Part shown: one piece after another, positions 1-20,092 of the stretch
How positions within the stretch are numbered: the stretch's first letter is position 1
Layout: each line of letters opens with the position of its first letter
NCBI GenBank assembly: GCA_947561715.1
Contig: OX387200.1
Location: forward strand, 13,022,501-13,086,500
Direction of reading: 5' to 3'
Source: Ascidia mentula
Lineage: Eukaryota; Chordata; Ascidiacea; Phlebobranchia; Ascidiidae
DNA: 64,000 nucleotides
The notes under the pieces: generated by a model
What the model saw: only the letters and a program-made list of their open reading frames with translations
What the model was told of the DNA's origin: nothing
Database searches by the model: none
Made by a program: the position numbers and the translations under genes

Positions 1-173
1 TCTCTATTTCTATTCTCTTTTGCAACAATAATCTCGCTTTCGCACGATTTCGTTCGCAACCAGGGTGTCGATTTATGCCTTTTTCGCCATTCTAAGTGTT
101 CGACACGCGACGCCACTGTTCGACACGGACGGCGTGAATAAATGTTAAGTTACCGTCATGCAGTACTACGAAC

Positions 174-553
174 TAGGGTGATGCACCGAAAGTTCGGTTT
201 GCCGAATTTATTCGGCCGAAACTAAGGTTTTTATGATTATTCGGTTTCGGCCAAATTTTGCAAAAATACTTTTTTACTGCATGTAACGATTGGAATCATT
301 GTTCAAACTGCACCCATGTGTTCTTTTTATTTGTTTATTGTCACCGAAATGATGAAAATCAACTTTAAGCAGCTGGTACAGCAGTATAGGTTATTTTGTA
401 AGTGCCAACAAAGGGCTGTATGATAGGGCTGTTTTGTTTAAATTTATTGCATTTGAAGAGATCGATACCAAAATTAGTTTCCGTTTATTCGGCAACTTTT
501 GCCGAATATTTGGTTTCGGCCGAATAAAAAAATGCTGTTTCGGTGCATCACTA
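174..553. mobile_element. hAT-like MITE, 380 bp
   Basis: The termini are TAGGGTGATGCACCGAAA on the left and, reversed, TAGTGATGCACCGAAA on the right. The 8-bp target duplication CTACGAAC is exact at 166-173 and 554-561. The interior is rich in TTCGGCCGAA-type words. It is nested inside the larger hAT element at 61-1682. The short termini resemble those of the MITE at 48390-48789. Confidence 0.8.
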
Positions 554-669
554 CTACGAACAGACAAACGCTATTGTTATCTACAAATGTCCATAAATTG
601 AATTACTATAATAACTTAATTAAGCCTAACATATCGGTCACGCCAATCTTGCAACATTTACATCGATCT

Positions 670-1052
670 TACCCTATTTTACGGACCATAAAGCGCACCC
701 GATTATAAGGCGCACTGTCAATAAATTGCTTTGATTAGTTTTTTGTTCATACATAAGGCGCACCGGGCTATAGAACGCAACGTATTTTAAGGAGTATGGA
801 TTACCGTATAAAGCTCATTAAACAAAAACTTGTTACGTAATAAATGTAGGCAAGTCACAAAAGTATGAATATCATAGTTGCTAGTTGCTTTTACCGTAGT
901 TTATTGTGTAAGACGGTGATTTATTTATAATAGTATCGGTACTTTTGAGTGTAGGCACTAAAGCACTACTTGATCCATACATTAGGCGCACGATCAATTT
1001 ATGAGGAAAAAAAAGAATTTAAGTTGCGCCTTATGGTCCGTAAAATACGGTA
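670..1052. mobile_element. Inverted-repeat MITE of about 380 bp
   Basis: The left end begins TACCCTATTTTACGGACC and the right end reads the same on the reverse strand (TACCGTATTTTACGGACC). The inverted repeats run about 27 bp and contain the recurring word AAGGCGCA. No coding capacity. No convincing target duplication was read, so the superfamily is left open. It sits inside the hAT element at 61-1682. Confidence 0.7.
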
Positions 1053-2179
1053 CTAGTTTTCTTTTTTCGGAGATTGGACGCCAACGATTTTCTTGTTAAC
1101 ATGTAGTTGTTAATTTTTTGCTGTAGATGCTAGTGGCAAAAGTGGCTCGAAGACGTTGCTACCAGCCGCAAACAATTATTTGGGAAGAAATTTGTATTTC
1201 GAGTCACTATTAAACAACAGCATTTAACTGAACGGTTACGCAGTGTTGAAAACTTAATGGCATCATCGTTTCGGATCCCCACCCAAGATAAATTTGACTG
1301 TTTAGATGGCTAAATAAACGCAACCGCAATATTTTTTTTGACAAAATCCAGCCAACACTTGCTTTAACATTCAGCGAATAAACGCATTAAACTAACTATT
1401 CCAAAACATGGAGCATTGTTACCGAACACGTGGCATTGCTACAAAACAAGTACTATTTTTCGTTCAATCGAAAAAAAACATAGCAGCCTCTACAACATGC
1501 AAGGTTTTTAATTGTTTTGTCGTTATTTCGACGGGTATTCTAAACTTAAGTACAAGAATCATATAATCGAAATATGGTCGTTCTCATGCGTTAGTTACCA
1601 GACACGACATTTTTACTATTCGACACACACGACAATTTTTGTCAAGATGTTCGACACGCAATAATAAAAAATCGCAGCCCTGTTCGCAACGGTAAAAATG
1701 CGATTTTGATTAGCCGTATCTCAGAAACCAGTCTCCGTATCAAGCTCCTTTTTTTCGCCACAATTTTTTTAATTCATAACATCAACCCATCAAAAAGAAT
1801 AAATTGGTGTGATTTGTCATAATTTTGTCATAAGAAGTACATAATCGACCACAAGTTGACCATAATAAAAATAACCGTTTTTTATACAGACTTTTATTCC
1901 CTACATTAAACATATAAGCTTATATTTTGATGTTTACTGTTTTAAACCAGCGATGTCTAACCAACTGCAATTAAGTTATTGTGTGATCTTAGTGATGTAC
2001 AAATGTTACGTGATATTATATCGAAACGATAAATGAACAAAAGCTATTCCAGGAAAAGCCAAATTGATTAAAATTGACATCTGTCACTTACAACTGACGT
2101 AATACGTATTTGTGACGTCACAATATGCCTATGACATTATATGGTAGTTGAACTGCGTGCTTCGCTTCCTCTTAGCAGT

Positions 2180-2511
2180 CAGGGTTGCCAATTTTTTATT
2201 TGGCGAATTTTGGCCTTTCAAAATTTTTCTGCTGTAATGTACCGAATGTTGTATGCTTTAAGATAAACGTTTGTGAGTAGAAGATTTCTTGAGCAATTTC
2301 TGCATAACTCGGTCTCTACGTACAGCGGGTTAGTTTGTTTGAAAATACGTAGTATAACTTCCCTCTCCAAGCCGTCTTTACTTTCCCGTTTCTGCAGTCA
2401 CGGCAGAGAAAAAACGACCATTTGCAAAACCAATGACCATTTTTAAAGACTTGAAAATGGCCAAATCAGCTGCAAGAGAAAGAAACTTTTTGAGCATCGA
2501 TGCCAACCCTG
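2180..2511. mobile_element. hAT-like MITE of the CAGGGTTGCCA family
   Basis: The left end is CAGGGTTGCCA; the right end reversed is CAGGGTTGGCA. The flanking 8-mers (ttagcagt and gtttgcgc) do not match, so this is an old copy or the boundary is off. Another pair with the same termini lies at 62819-63384, and a lone left end is at about 10443. Confidence 0.55.
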
Positions 2512-3042
2512 GTTTGCGCATATGGCAATTGATTTACAACCTGTGAGATCGCAGATTGTAACATAAACAAATCAAAATACATTGTGGGATAAAAATGACA
2601 TAGCAGTTACATTGTGCAAATGAACCTGTTGACATTAAATTAAGAAAGTAAAATAGATTCGAAGAAGTGTGATGGTTCGAATCAACATGTAATTGTTTTT
2701 TGTCGAGAATAGTTTTGTGACTGTTTTTTTTTTTGGTTATTTTGGTTAAAAAACACTTTTTCAGAGGATCTTGCGTTGTCCTTTAAAAGAGTAAACTGAA
2801 AGTTGATTGTATGCAAGTTCGATTCGTACGTGACCCTTAGTCAAATAATGTCCGAATTTTTAAATTTGCCACATCGCTTATTTTGTCGAATGAAGCCTCG
2901 CCAAAGAATGATTTCGCATCTTAATCCAAATGATAATTAGGTTCGGAACCCATGTAAGTGACGTAACTATTGCTTTCCGTAGATCAAAAAACTAACTCCT
3001 AAAACAAATGAGTAACCAAACACTGTTGTTTATGCTTTGCAG

Positions 3043-11235
<8,193 letters not shown>

Positions 11236-11346
11236 TATACTCCTCAAATTTTTATTGTGTTTTTTTATTATTATTTAATATCTTTTTATTGTTTTAAATC
11301 GTCTTGTACATCGTAAATTAGTTTCTTCGTCGTAAATACACTACCA

Positions 11347-11359
11347 TTTATTGTTTATT
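11347..11359 (-). terminator. Paired AATAAA poly(A) signals of the connexin gene
   Basis: Two AATAAA hexamers on the minus strand (11354-11359 and 11347-11352) lie 73-85 bp downstream of the connexin stop codon. They are in the 196-bp gap between this gene and the convergent EGF/lectin gene, which holds nothing else recognisable. Confidence 0.6.
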
Positions 11360-11431
11360 GTACACGAGTGATACATTTGTTAGGCATGTCAATAACAAAG
11401 CTATAACACTTATTAAACAGCCTTCATTCAG

Positions 11432-14155
11432 TCATATGCCACCGTCTCCTCCGGCATCATCGCCGTTGTTGTCCAAATTGGGGTCATTTCCTCCAATGTC
11501 GTTGTAGTCGTTCAGGTCCGCCTGCTCTTGGCGATCCAATTCTATTTCCAACTCCTCTCGTTCTTCTTCGGAGTCAAGAACGAAAGTTAGGTAATCACGG
11601 TTAAAATTTTCCCGTCCCGATGAATGTTGTCCACCATGACCGACTGTGTCACCGGAAACCTTTTTTTTGTACTCCGGTTTTCCTCCACGGTATCTATGCC
11701 CAAAGCCATCGTATCGAGACTGAAACGAGGTTCCACTTTGAAGACAGCCTCTTTCAATTTCCAAATCCATTTCCACTGGGTGAAGGTCGCCAACTGTAAC
11801 CCACGTACCATCTTTAAGTTGCATTCGTTTACGTTCATCGCGGTACCAAGTGGTCTTCTTCGTTTTGTCGCTACTGAAACCCATCATTTCTCTGGTCCAG
11901 CGTTTATTTGAATATTTTGTAATGGAAGCGTAAATCAGATAAACAAACTCGGCAAAATTAAGAACCACACATATGCAGCTGTAGAGAAACATGAACCAGA
12001 GAAAAATAGTTTTCTCCATCGGACGCGAAATAAAGCAATCGACTTGATTAGGACACGGCCATCGATCGCACTTATATAATTCGGGCACCGACAATCCAAA
12101 CATCACAATTTGCAGAAAGACAAACCCAAACTCCATACAAAGACGAAGAAAAACGCTGGCAACATACCAACGAAAGTGCTGGGCGAACGTGGGCAATTGA
12201 GCTTTTAGCTTGGAAATACTCACTTTTTGTTTCATAAGTTTTAGTTGGTCGTCATAAAAATTTGGATCGGTTTTACCTTGTAATTTTGGGCTTTCGTTTA
12301 TCAAATCTGGTTCGTTGGCTAACTTTGATGGGGAAAGCCAAGGTTTGGGCGAAAAGTTATCTGAAAAAAACATCGTCATTGTCATTGAGGTTTCATTCCC
12401 ATACAAATATTTTACAGACTATACGTACATGGATATTCCGGTGGAGCTGTAGGTAAAATGGAAAAATCATTGGGGTCTTCTGGTTGGTCTCCTTTGATTT
12501 GAATGTGTTTATTGGTCTTGTCAGATGCAACGACCACTTCCGATGGCATGCGTGGCAAATTCTGGAAAAAAGTTTGGTTTCAGTAAAGGTTCACATAACA
12601 AATCTTTTTGAATCTTACTGCATTTCTGTTTTCGTGCCCTGATGGGAACCAGACAACAACATCGTTAATTGCTTGATTGTTTTCCAGATTTTCTTGTACG
12701 TGTTTGGCACTTGACACTTTTGGCGATGTTGCTTTAACTTGAGTGTTGGTGTCACTGGTTGTGGGTTCCCGCCAAACAAATATGTTTCCGGAATCTGTGT
12801 TGTTGTTGTTGTTGGTATTGTTGTTGCAATAGTTGGAATTTTTAATTAGGTCAGGTTTGGCCCGATGTTCTATTGTTCCAAATCCGCTGGTGTTGGTGCT
12901 GCTACGACGGTCGTTGCTTTTGAAATAATTGCTTTTGCGTCGGTAATCCTCTGCGCGATGGGCTGCTTTTTGATCGGACTTGGGTAGTTTAATCATTGTG
13001 CTTAGGGGGTAGGTGTAATCGCCCGTTAATCTTCTGTGATAAATGTCGCCCATCTGATCTCCCTTCAGTGAGTGCTGGTAGCTATCTTTTTCACCGTGTA
13101 GTTTATTTTCGTGCAGCTCGATTTCATTTCTTTTTTCACGTCGCTCTTTATGAGGTTTTTGTCGCTTTGAGTTGCGAATTTCTTGTGAGACTTTGTTTTG
13201 GAGGTCAGAAAAGTTGTTTGGGGATTTGGTAAATTCAGACATGCGGGTCATGTTGTTCATTTTTCCTCGCTTGTTTCTATGTTTGAAAATTAGAATAAAC
13301 GAAGATATTCGAAATTTAAATATATAAACGCAATAACTCTACCCAGAAAGCAGTTTTTCACTTCCATCATCCTCCTCGTCGTTGGATGCCCGATTTTTTT
13401 TGCTTGCAATCTTTTTCATCTTTGATTTATGAGCGGAGTAAACAACAAACATCACAGATGGCGTCGCGACAAAAAGTATTTGAAAACTCCAAAACCTGTT
13501 ACACATATCTAGATTGAAACATAGGACATCATTGCAGTTTTACTTTGCAAGTTACATCTCAAACTCCCATAAGTTATAAACGTGTAGACTACATAAGACT
13601 GTTAAATTATCGATCTCTAGATACAAAAGAAAATTGTAACCGTAATTTTGTACCACCGTGTATATAGCCATTATTTTAGATCGTCAAGAACAAGTCAATC
13701 TGTTATAAACGTGTGTGCGTTTTTTATATACTAGAATGGATCCTCATTCATTTTATTCCGACATGCCTATCTTAACATCATACCTAAGATGCGATATTGG
13801 TGAGAACGAGTTGAAGCAAACGTTTGTGCATCCAGGTTGCAGAGTATTGCACTTAAACTCGCTCTGTTCGTCGTTGTAAACTCTGTCCCCTTAAAAAAAG
13901 ACTGTCAGCTGTTTTAAGATGGAAAAGGGCTGTATAGTGAGCTGTATTATAAGATGGAAAAGGATTTTAGATAGTTGAGCGATCACCACCTAACTTTACA
14001 CATAGAAACCGGATGCAAGTTTATCAACAAAGCTTACCTACGGATGCAACAATTACCATGCGACAGACAATCAAAAACGTAATCCAAAACTTTCCGATAA
14101 GGGTGGAATGTTGATTGGCTTTTTCAATCCACCTTTCCAGAAAATGCCAAGACAT
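11432..14155 (-). CDS. Connexin (gap-junction subunit) with a very long cytoplasmic loop
   Basis: Six exons were read on the minus strand: 14038-14155, 13784-13889, 13343-13495, 12619-13276, 12429-12561, 11432-12360. All phases agree and give 698 residues. The start [18 protein letters not shown] is typical of connexins. Extracellular loop 1 has C-x6-C-x3-C ([12 protein letters not shown]) followed by SHLRFW, and loop 2 has C-x4-C-x5-C ([12 protein letters not shown]) followed by FISRP. Four membrane helices are evident. Six subunits would form a hemichannel, and two hemichannels dock into a cell-cell channel. The loop between helices 2 and 3 is about 355 residues (usually about 30-80), rich in K, E, S and an Asn run, and encoded mostly by the 658-nt exon. 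The tail is about 130 residues and acidic at its end. Converges with the EGF/lectin gene and diverges from the opsin. Confidence 0.95.
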
Positions 14156-17100
14156 TTTATTTTATTCAAATTATAATAGTCTAAAAAGTCCGCAACAATG
14201 TTTACAAGATGACTTTTTCGATTAAATACCGCAGAAAATTATGAAATTCAATTTATACTCAATAGTCAATATTGCTGCCTGCTTGCTGGCCTATAACTTA
14301 GACTGCCCGAATGCATTCAGCATGCTCTATGCTTCAATGAGATGTTGACGAAATTGTGGGATTTACACGCATCTAGGCGCAATTTTCGTCGAGACCAATC
14401 GATAGAATGTTGTAATCCGATGAACATCCAGCAATGCCGTCAACATCAGTAAGATGACAATGTACGATCAATACAACATTAATACTTCTTTCAGCGTGGC
14501 ACTTTGTTTCAGTTAATTGTCTACAATTGCTGCTTTGGGCCGGCGGTTAACTATGGTGTCGTAAGTCTGCTCCGTAATTACGGCTTGCAATTAGCATGCG
14601 GTAGATTTTAGAGTCAATTAGTTGCAAGTACACGATATTTCACCCAGAAATACATGCATGTGGTCCTACTAGTTTTCCAACTAACCTATAGTTTTATATT
14701 TCTTTGCAGCTGGCGAGTTTTGGTCTAAGGGACTATATTGCCTCTGAAGTTCATCTTTTCTGTTCTTTAACGTTCTAAGACATGAAAAAAACAGCAGAAT
14801 TTTTGTCCACTGCTTCAACCTCCAGTCCTTGCATAATTAATTTCCTTCATAGGCCATAGAGTATTGCCGAGATTCGCACAACAGAGCTTAATGCGTGGAC
14901 AAAAGCGCACTGCTTTGAAAATTGTATTAATTATTCAACATTGCACCTTATGATTTTAAAATGCGCAAATGGAACACAAGCAAGTATCAACTCTCTCACA
15001 GCAAATTTAAAATGAAACGTCACTTTATTTGTTACAGACCATTAGATTCAGAGAGTGTCATCAATTATTCAGATCTCGAGTTGGCTACTGTCAGTAATTG
15101 CCTGCTTATTTTAACCATATTCCAAATAATTATTACAGTTTATATTTTCCAGGATATCATTAACACACATAAACCTAAAAAAGTAATTGACCAAAATGTT
15201 CCTTAAAGAATTCTGATTATGTTCTCACTATTACACTTAGGAACGTTTCAATTCTCTGAAACATACCGTTGCCTATACTTGCACAGATTTTACCGTGGCA
15301 ACGTTTTCCAACTGGACCACCTCTATTGTGCTACCGAGGTTAAACAAGAGCAAATTAAAGATTTCTGTCACGTCCCGCGAACCATTGCCAATTACTTGTT
15401 TGAAGCATGGTTGATCAACAACAACGAGCTGTGTTATTGCGTGGCTTTGCGCGTTTCAGTCTTACGGTAACCAATGTTGCTCAATAGCGTATATATAGTC
15501 TCCGTGTTTGGGACAATTGTGTTTCATTTTACAGAACAACTTTGTAAATGTGGGGTATACACGTAGTATCAACAGAGAGTAAACCTTGTGTCACACAATT
15601 GAAACGCCGCACATGATTTTAAAACAATACTCATGTGGTATACCATTTTGTCCATAATAATGGTAACTATTGATTAATATGTATTTCCGATGTACATAAA
15701 ATGATTGCTACGTTGAATGGTGGTTACTAATAATTGTTATTTGGGTGTTATAAATAAAGTTTTCTTTTTCGTTTTCCTGTTGATTCAATATCGTTAACCA
15801 ACACGTACTGGACGAAGCATGCTTACATTTGACAATAGGAATTTGTATCGTTTTTACCACAGGATCGTGCAAATACGAACGCAAGTATCACACCGAAATC
15901 GCCCCCTCAGATGATGTTTCCTCAATTTATGGGTTCCGCCTTGTTTGAATAATTGTGTTTGAAACAATAACGTTTGTCTTTCAATCATGCTATTTGTCCA
16001 AATACCATCGAGTTTGATGGATATGTGCGAACGCTTTTGAAATCAATTGCTGTCTTCACGGAATACAAGTAGAGTAGCACCCCCACTCATTTTAGGAACG
16101 AGCCGCCATTGTTCTGTTTAGAAGTTGCATGGTCTGCTAAACAACTACCTCACAGTTGTATTGTTCTCTACAAGAAGCATCATAATCCTCAAACCAACAT
16201 CGCTATTGCGCGTGTGTATAACGCCACAGCCAATTGAAATGTTTATCGCCCAAGCATTTCAGGTAATTAATTCTTAAAGTTAGAAACATGTCTTTTAAAC
16301 AAGATATATAAGCCACGTTTAACAATGGAGGTTTAACCGATATCCAACAATATCCAAAAAACAACAGACTTGAAATATACTTCTTCGGGTTTTCCAGAAC
16401 TTTTACCTAATCCGAACGAATTTTTCAGGAATCGAATCCGGATCAATCTAGGTTTGCTAAAATTGCATTTTTCTTTGGAAATTCAACACACATTACCTAA
16501 CGGCAATCTGTAAACTGACTTTTCAGAATATTAAAAAAAACAGAACTAATTGGAGCATGCAGGGTCATCATTGACCAGAGTCCAAAAAATAAGTTCGCGG
16601 GTTTAAGATGCCGAAATATTATTTATTTTGGGAACATTGCCCGATTTTATTCTATTGTTATATAGAATATATTCTATAGAAATATTCTATTGTTGTAGGC
16701 ATATAACTGAACAGTCCGTTGCATGCTGATGAAGGTGAGGTGAATACGCCGAAAAATACAATCGTTTACAAAAGTTACAATTGAGGATTTTCACCAAAAT
16801 TGTAAATGATAAAAGGGTAATTTAATTTTGAAATATTGCAAGATGTTCACATGACCAGTGACTTTTGACTGAGGTTTATTGTTTAAGGTCGTAAACATTG
16901 CTCATAATATACTCAATTAAGTCGAAATACTTCAAGATAATAAACAAAAAAAAACATAAATTTAAATATAAATGTCTGTCTCGTAGAAAAGAAAAGACTG
17001 CATGAATGTCCACATAACTATAATCGATTAAAACGTTTCCACCCACGGCAAAATGCCTATTATGCCAGAACATGTTGGCCAAGAACAATTTCCAATAAAT

Positions 17101-17488
17101 GTCTTGGTGTCATATTGACTGGGGTACGTGCCCTTGAAGTGCATGTGACATGGAAATTTGAAATAAAAAATATTAACTATAAAAATATCATAAACCTTAA
17201 ACAATTTTTGGCGAAAAAGGAGCCTACAACGGCCATAAATTTTTGAGATACATGTTAACGTTTAAACCGTTGCGAACGTGATCGCGACGTGCAGGAACTG
17301 CCAGCGAGGTAGGAATGGGGAGCATTTTGAAACTCGGAGTAGTTTTACATAAAAACAAAGAACACAAGTAAAAGTGCTACAAAATGATTAAGATCATTAA
17401 CTTGCGTAATAATAAAACTGTTTTACTGGGGCAGGGTATTTTTGTGGTAAGACATTAATGATTGCACTCATATCCTTTTTAAAAATGT

Positions 17489-18309
17489 CGACTTAAAGTG
17501 CATGTGACACGGACATCTACAACAAACATATTTCTAAACTTTTTCGGTTCTACGAAAACATAATAAAGTAGATACGAACAGTTTTAAATATAGGATAAAT
17601 CCCAAATTACACTTTACCTTCGACTAAACCGAAAATTCGGCAGTTAAGCCGAATAAATTCGGATAAATTATTCCAAACATGTGTGATGTAAAGCGAACTC
17701 GAAGGTTACGTACAGCGAGACAAACAGTGCGTCAGGATAATTGTGCTCTATATTTCTTAGTTTTGTTAGTTTAAAGTTTTTTTTCGATGGTCGTTGCCAT
17801 CCTTCAAAATTAATTGCTAATCATTCACCGAGAACGATTTTCTGCGTGTCCTCCTAAGTCGTCGTTTTTCAAAAGGTTATGCATGGCAATCATAAATGCT
17901 TTGACTTACCACTAAAACACCATGCTTTCCCAGTGACAGTTTTATATAAATGACCTCAAAGGTTGAAACAGTGGCCATCTGTCTGCAGCCCAAATTAACA
18001 ATCATAATCCCTTTGTTGTATTTGTTGTACTGTTTAGTGCAAAACTACTACACTGCTTTCCATTCCTACTGGTCAGGGTCGCTGGCAGTTACTCTATACG
18101 ACTCTAGCGCCTTGTAGACGTCACGCAACAATTAAAACTCGCTTTCACACGATCACATTCGTAATGGACCAAACGTAACTTTGATCAGCTGCATCTCAGA
18201 AACCTGTGGAGGTTTCAAGCTACCTTTTTTGTTAAAAATTGTGAAAAGATATAATCATTTAATAGTCGATTTATTTTTAATTTCAAATATACATGTCACA
18301 TGCACTTAC
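17489..18309 (-). mobile_element. Family A TIR transposon nested inside another family A copy
   Basis: The left terminus CTTAAAGTGCATGTGACA (from 17492) and right terminus TGTCACATGCACTTA (to about 18309) are inverted repeats. The interior matches the reverse complement of the 43454-44718 element, including the decayed hammerhead at 17.94-18.00 kb and 'gctttccattcctac'. No ORF for a transposase. Confidence 0.6.
17940..17995 (+). ncRNA. Decayed hammerhead remnant inside a family A transposon
   Basis: GAAACAG, TGGCCAT, CTGTC and TGCAGC occur in the same order as in the intact copy at 46.09 kb, but the CTGATGA core and the stem II arms are altered. Predicted inactive. Confidence 0.4.
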
Positions 18310-20092
18310 TGGTTTAAATACAGGGACAAACAGTTGTTGGTTTATTTATCGCTCCAAGTAGTATATACTGAGAGATTGTCGTTTTGACCACTCCTGGCAA
18401 GAGATTGGTAATTCATTTTTTAAGGCTGGCCACAACGGCCGAGACCACTTTTAAACCCATATTTTTTATTCGACTCAGCTGCCGAGTGATTAAATTCGTT
18501 CCCAATCTAGGTTAAACGATGCGGTACAACACTTGTTAGCGTTCAAGTTCGTTGTTACATAAATATTCGCCACATGGTTTTCGCAGTATTGGTCGTAACT
18601 AGAATGTCAAAAACATTAGATACGTCACCACAAAGGTGAGGTTAAAGTTATATCATCACACCAAACATTTTGTCAATGTGACGTGACTAAGCGAAGAAAC
18701 GCACTTTTTCCGTCCTATTGAAGTATAGAGTAATGTCGCTGCTGCTGTACCTTTTGGTTTGTGGCGTCAAAGTGATATATTTTTCTGTGATGTCACAGCT
18801 TGCCCTGGCCTTTATGGTAACGTAATTTTTCTTTTCTTTTGTTTGTAAAACTATTTTTCTATTTGTGACCATTTGGCATCTTCTATATAAGGCGCTTTAC
18901 CTATGCAAAGAAAGCCTTTTTCTGATGCAACGCCCTTGCATGGCGTCATGGCGAAAAAGGTTTATTAGTAATAGCCTAAATAAAACGCAATGCAGCAACA
19001 ATGAACTTAAAAGCTTGTGCAAATTTATTTGTAAGTTAGTTTTGCAGTAATTTTTCAGTAATTTCTGTCAAATTAAATGCAGTCCACTTTCCTTTCTAAT
19101 AATCCTGTAAGAAGTTGTGTGCAATAATAAATTTCTAATCCGGTTTAAACCGAGTTACGCCGCACAGACAGTACAGCACGGGTACAATTTAGGTCGTTTT
19201 TGCAGCAGTAGAACTCAGCTCAATATATATGTACAGAGTTCTTGTCAACAATGTATCTTTTTCAACTCTTTGGTTCGCATCGTTTTTGCCAGACAAACTA
19301 ACTCTAAGCGGACCGCTAACTACAAGTAGATTTAATATAAATTTATTGTGTGTGTCTGTGTGTTGTAAGTCTTTGTTTATTGAGTTCAGGGTTTTGTGCA
19401 CTAAAAAGAAATGCGCAACAATGACGTATGTATTCCTTTTTACACTACGATTATCACTTTTTTGCACCATAATGGCGTCATCTGTTTGTCAGTGTATCAA
19501 ATATGTGATTATTCGAATATGTAACGATGTAAAACATTCATTACACGTCCATCGATCGCTGGCAAAAGCAATTTATTCATAATAAATTTGTTAAAAGAGG
19601 ATTACTGTAAGCACTATGATGGTCCATGAACCTTTTCGGCAATCTCTATTGTTCATCTTTAATCTTTAGGCTGCTAAGGTTCGATATTGATTTGCATTCC
19701 TGTCCCACAAATGCAATCCAAGAGATGACTTTATGTTCCTTGTCAATATGTTACGTTGAACAAGACAGGAAGAGCAGGATTTTGCTTTTATATTTGTTAA
19801 AAACTTAGTGTGCACTTAATTTCGTTTTTTCCGTTGTGCGTTGGTTTTCATAAACTACATTAAACTTACTTCGAGATGTAAAGAAACGGGCGAAAGATGA
19901 CTAAGAGGCAATATTTTACTCCTGCTTTTTTCTAAACTTTTTGCTTTGGTCAAGCAATAGGCTTTGACAATGTATTTTATCTGTAAAATACTTTGAAAAA
20001 TGTATTTTATTCCAATTTATATTTAAAAGGCCTTATGTCTGTTTGCCTGACCTGTTTTCCATTTACAGGGACTAAATCTTTTTGTGTCAACA

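Larger units (their letters stand above)
61..1682. mobile_element. hAT-like non-autonomous DNA transposon, 1.6 kb, with an 8-bp target duplication
   Basis: The ends are CAGGGTGTCGAT on the left and, on the reverse strand of the right end, CAGGGCTGCGAT. They are flanked by the exact 8-bp duplication TTCGCAAC at 53-60 and 1683-1690, which is the hAT hallmark. No transposase ORF is visible, so it is non-autonomous. It interrupts a family A transposon and itself contains two smaller inverted-repeat elements (174-553 and 670-1052). Around 1408-1452 it carries two copies of a 20-bp unit (gcattgttaccgaaca-like) that recurs at 42.89-42.95 kb. Confidence 0.75.
1..1760. mobile_element. Fragment of a TIR DNA transposon (family A), split by a hAT insertion
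   Basis: Bases 1-60 and 1683 to about 1760 are the two halves of one sequence that also occurs intact near 18.10-18.25 kb and, inverted, near 43.5-43.7 kb. Shared words include 'ctcgctttcgcacga' and 'atctcagaaacc'. The halves are separated by a 1.62-kb hAT-like insertion with an exact 8-bp target duplication (TTCGCAAC). The outer ends of this copy are not seen: the left lies before the window and the right is unclear. Family A is defined by the complete copy at 43454-44718. Confidence 0.6.
17130..19090 (+). mobile_element. Family A TIR transposon copy, interrupted by a second family A copy
   Basis: The left end (cttgaagtgcatgtgaca at about 17134) and following sequence match 43454 to about 43960. 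The match resumes after 18310 and runs to about 18980, corresponding to 43960-44580. Shared words include 'aaagttat', 'gaagaaacgcac' and 'tttggtttgtggc'. The right end near 19060-19090 is eroded. Between the halves sits another family A copy in the opposite orientation (17489-18309). Confidence 0.6.
14156..20092. other. Intergenic spacer between the connexin and opsin genes
   Basis: No coding exon was recognised in this 5.9-kb gap; the ORFs here are short and AT-driven. It should hold the divergent promoters of both genes. The only structured content seen is the nested family A transposon pair at about 17.13-19.09 kb. Confidence 0.5.

Noticed and set aside
2940-2962. Short ATG exon ending in GTAAGT as the first exon of the EGF/lectin gene
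   Set aside because: Its phase (0) does not fit the phase 1 entry of the exon at 3043, and it encodes no signal peptide.
14961-15470. Two consecutive ORFs of about 80 codons between connexin and opsin
   Set aside because: Composition is that of random AT-rich sequence, with no domain, no splice logic and no match to a known family.
16714-16760. CTGATGA followed by GGTG...CGCC and GAAA: another hammerhead candidate
   Set aside because: The core words and a wobble stem II are there, but no stem I or stem III partner could be drawn and no sister copy was seen. Left as chance or a far-decayed relic.
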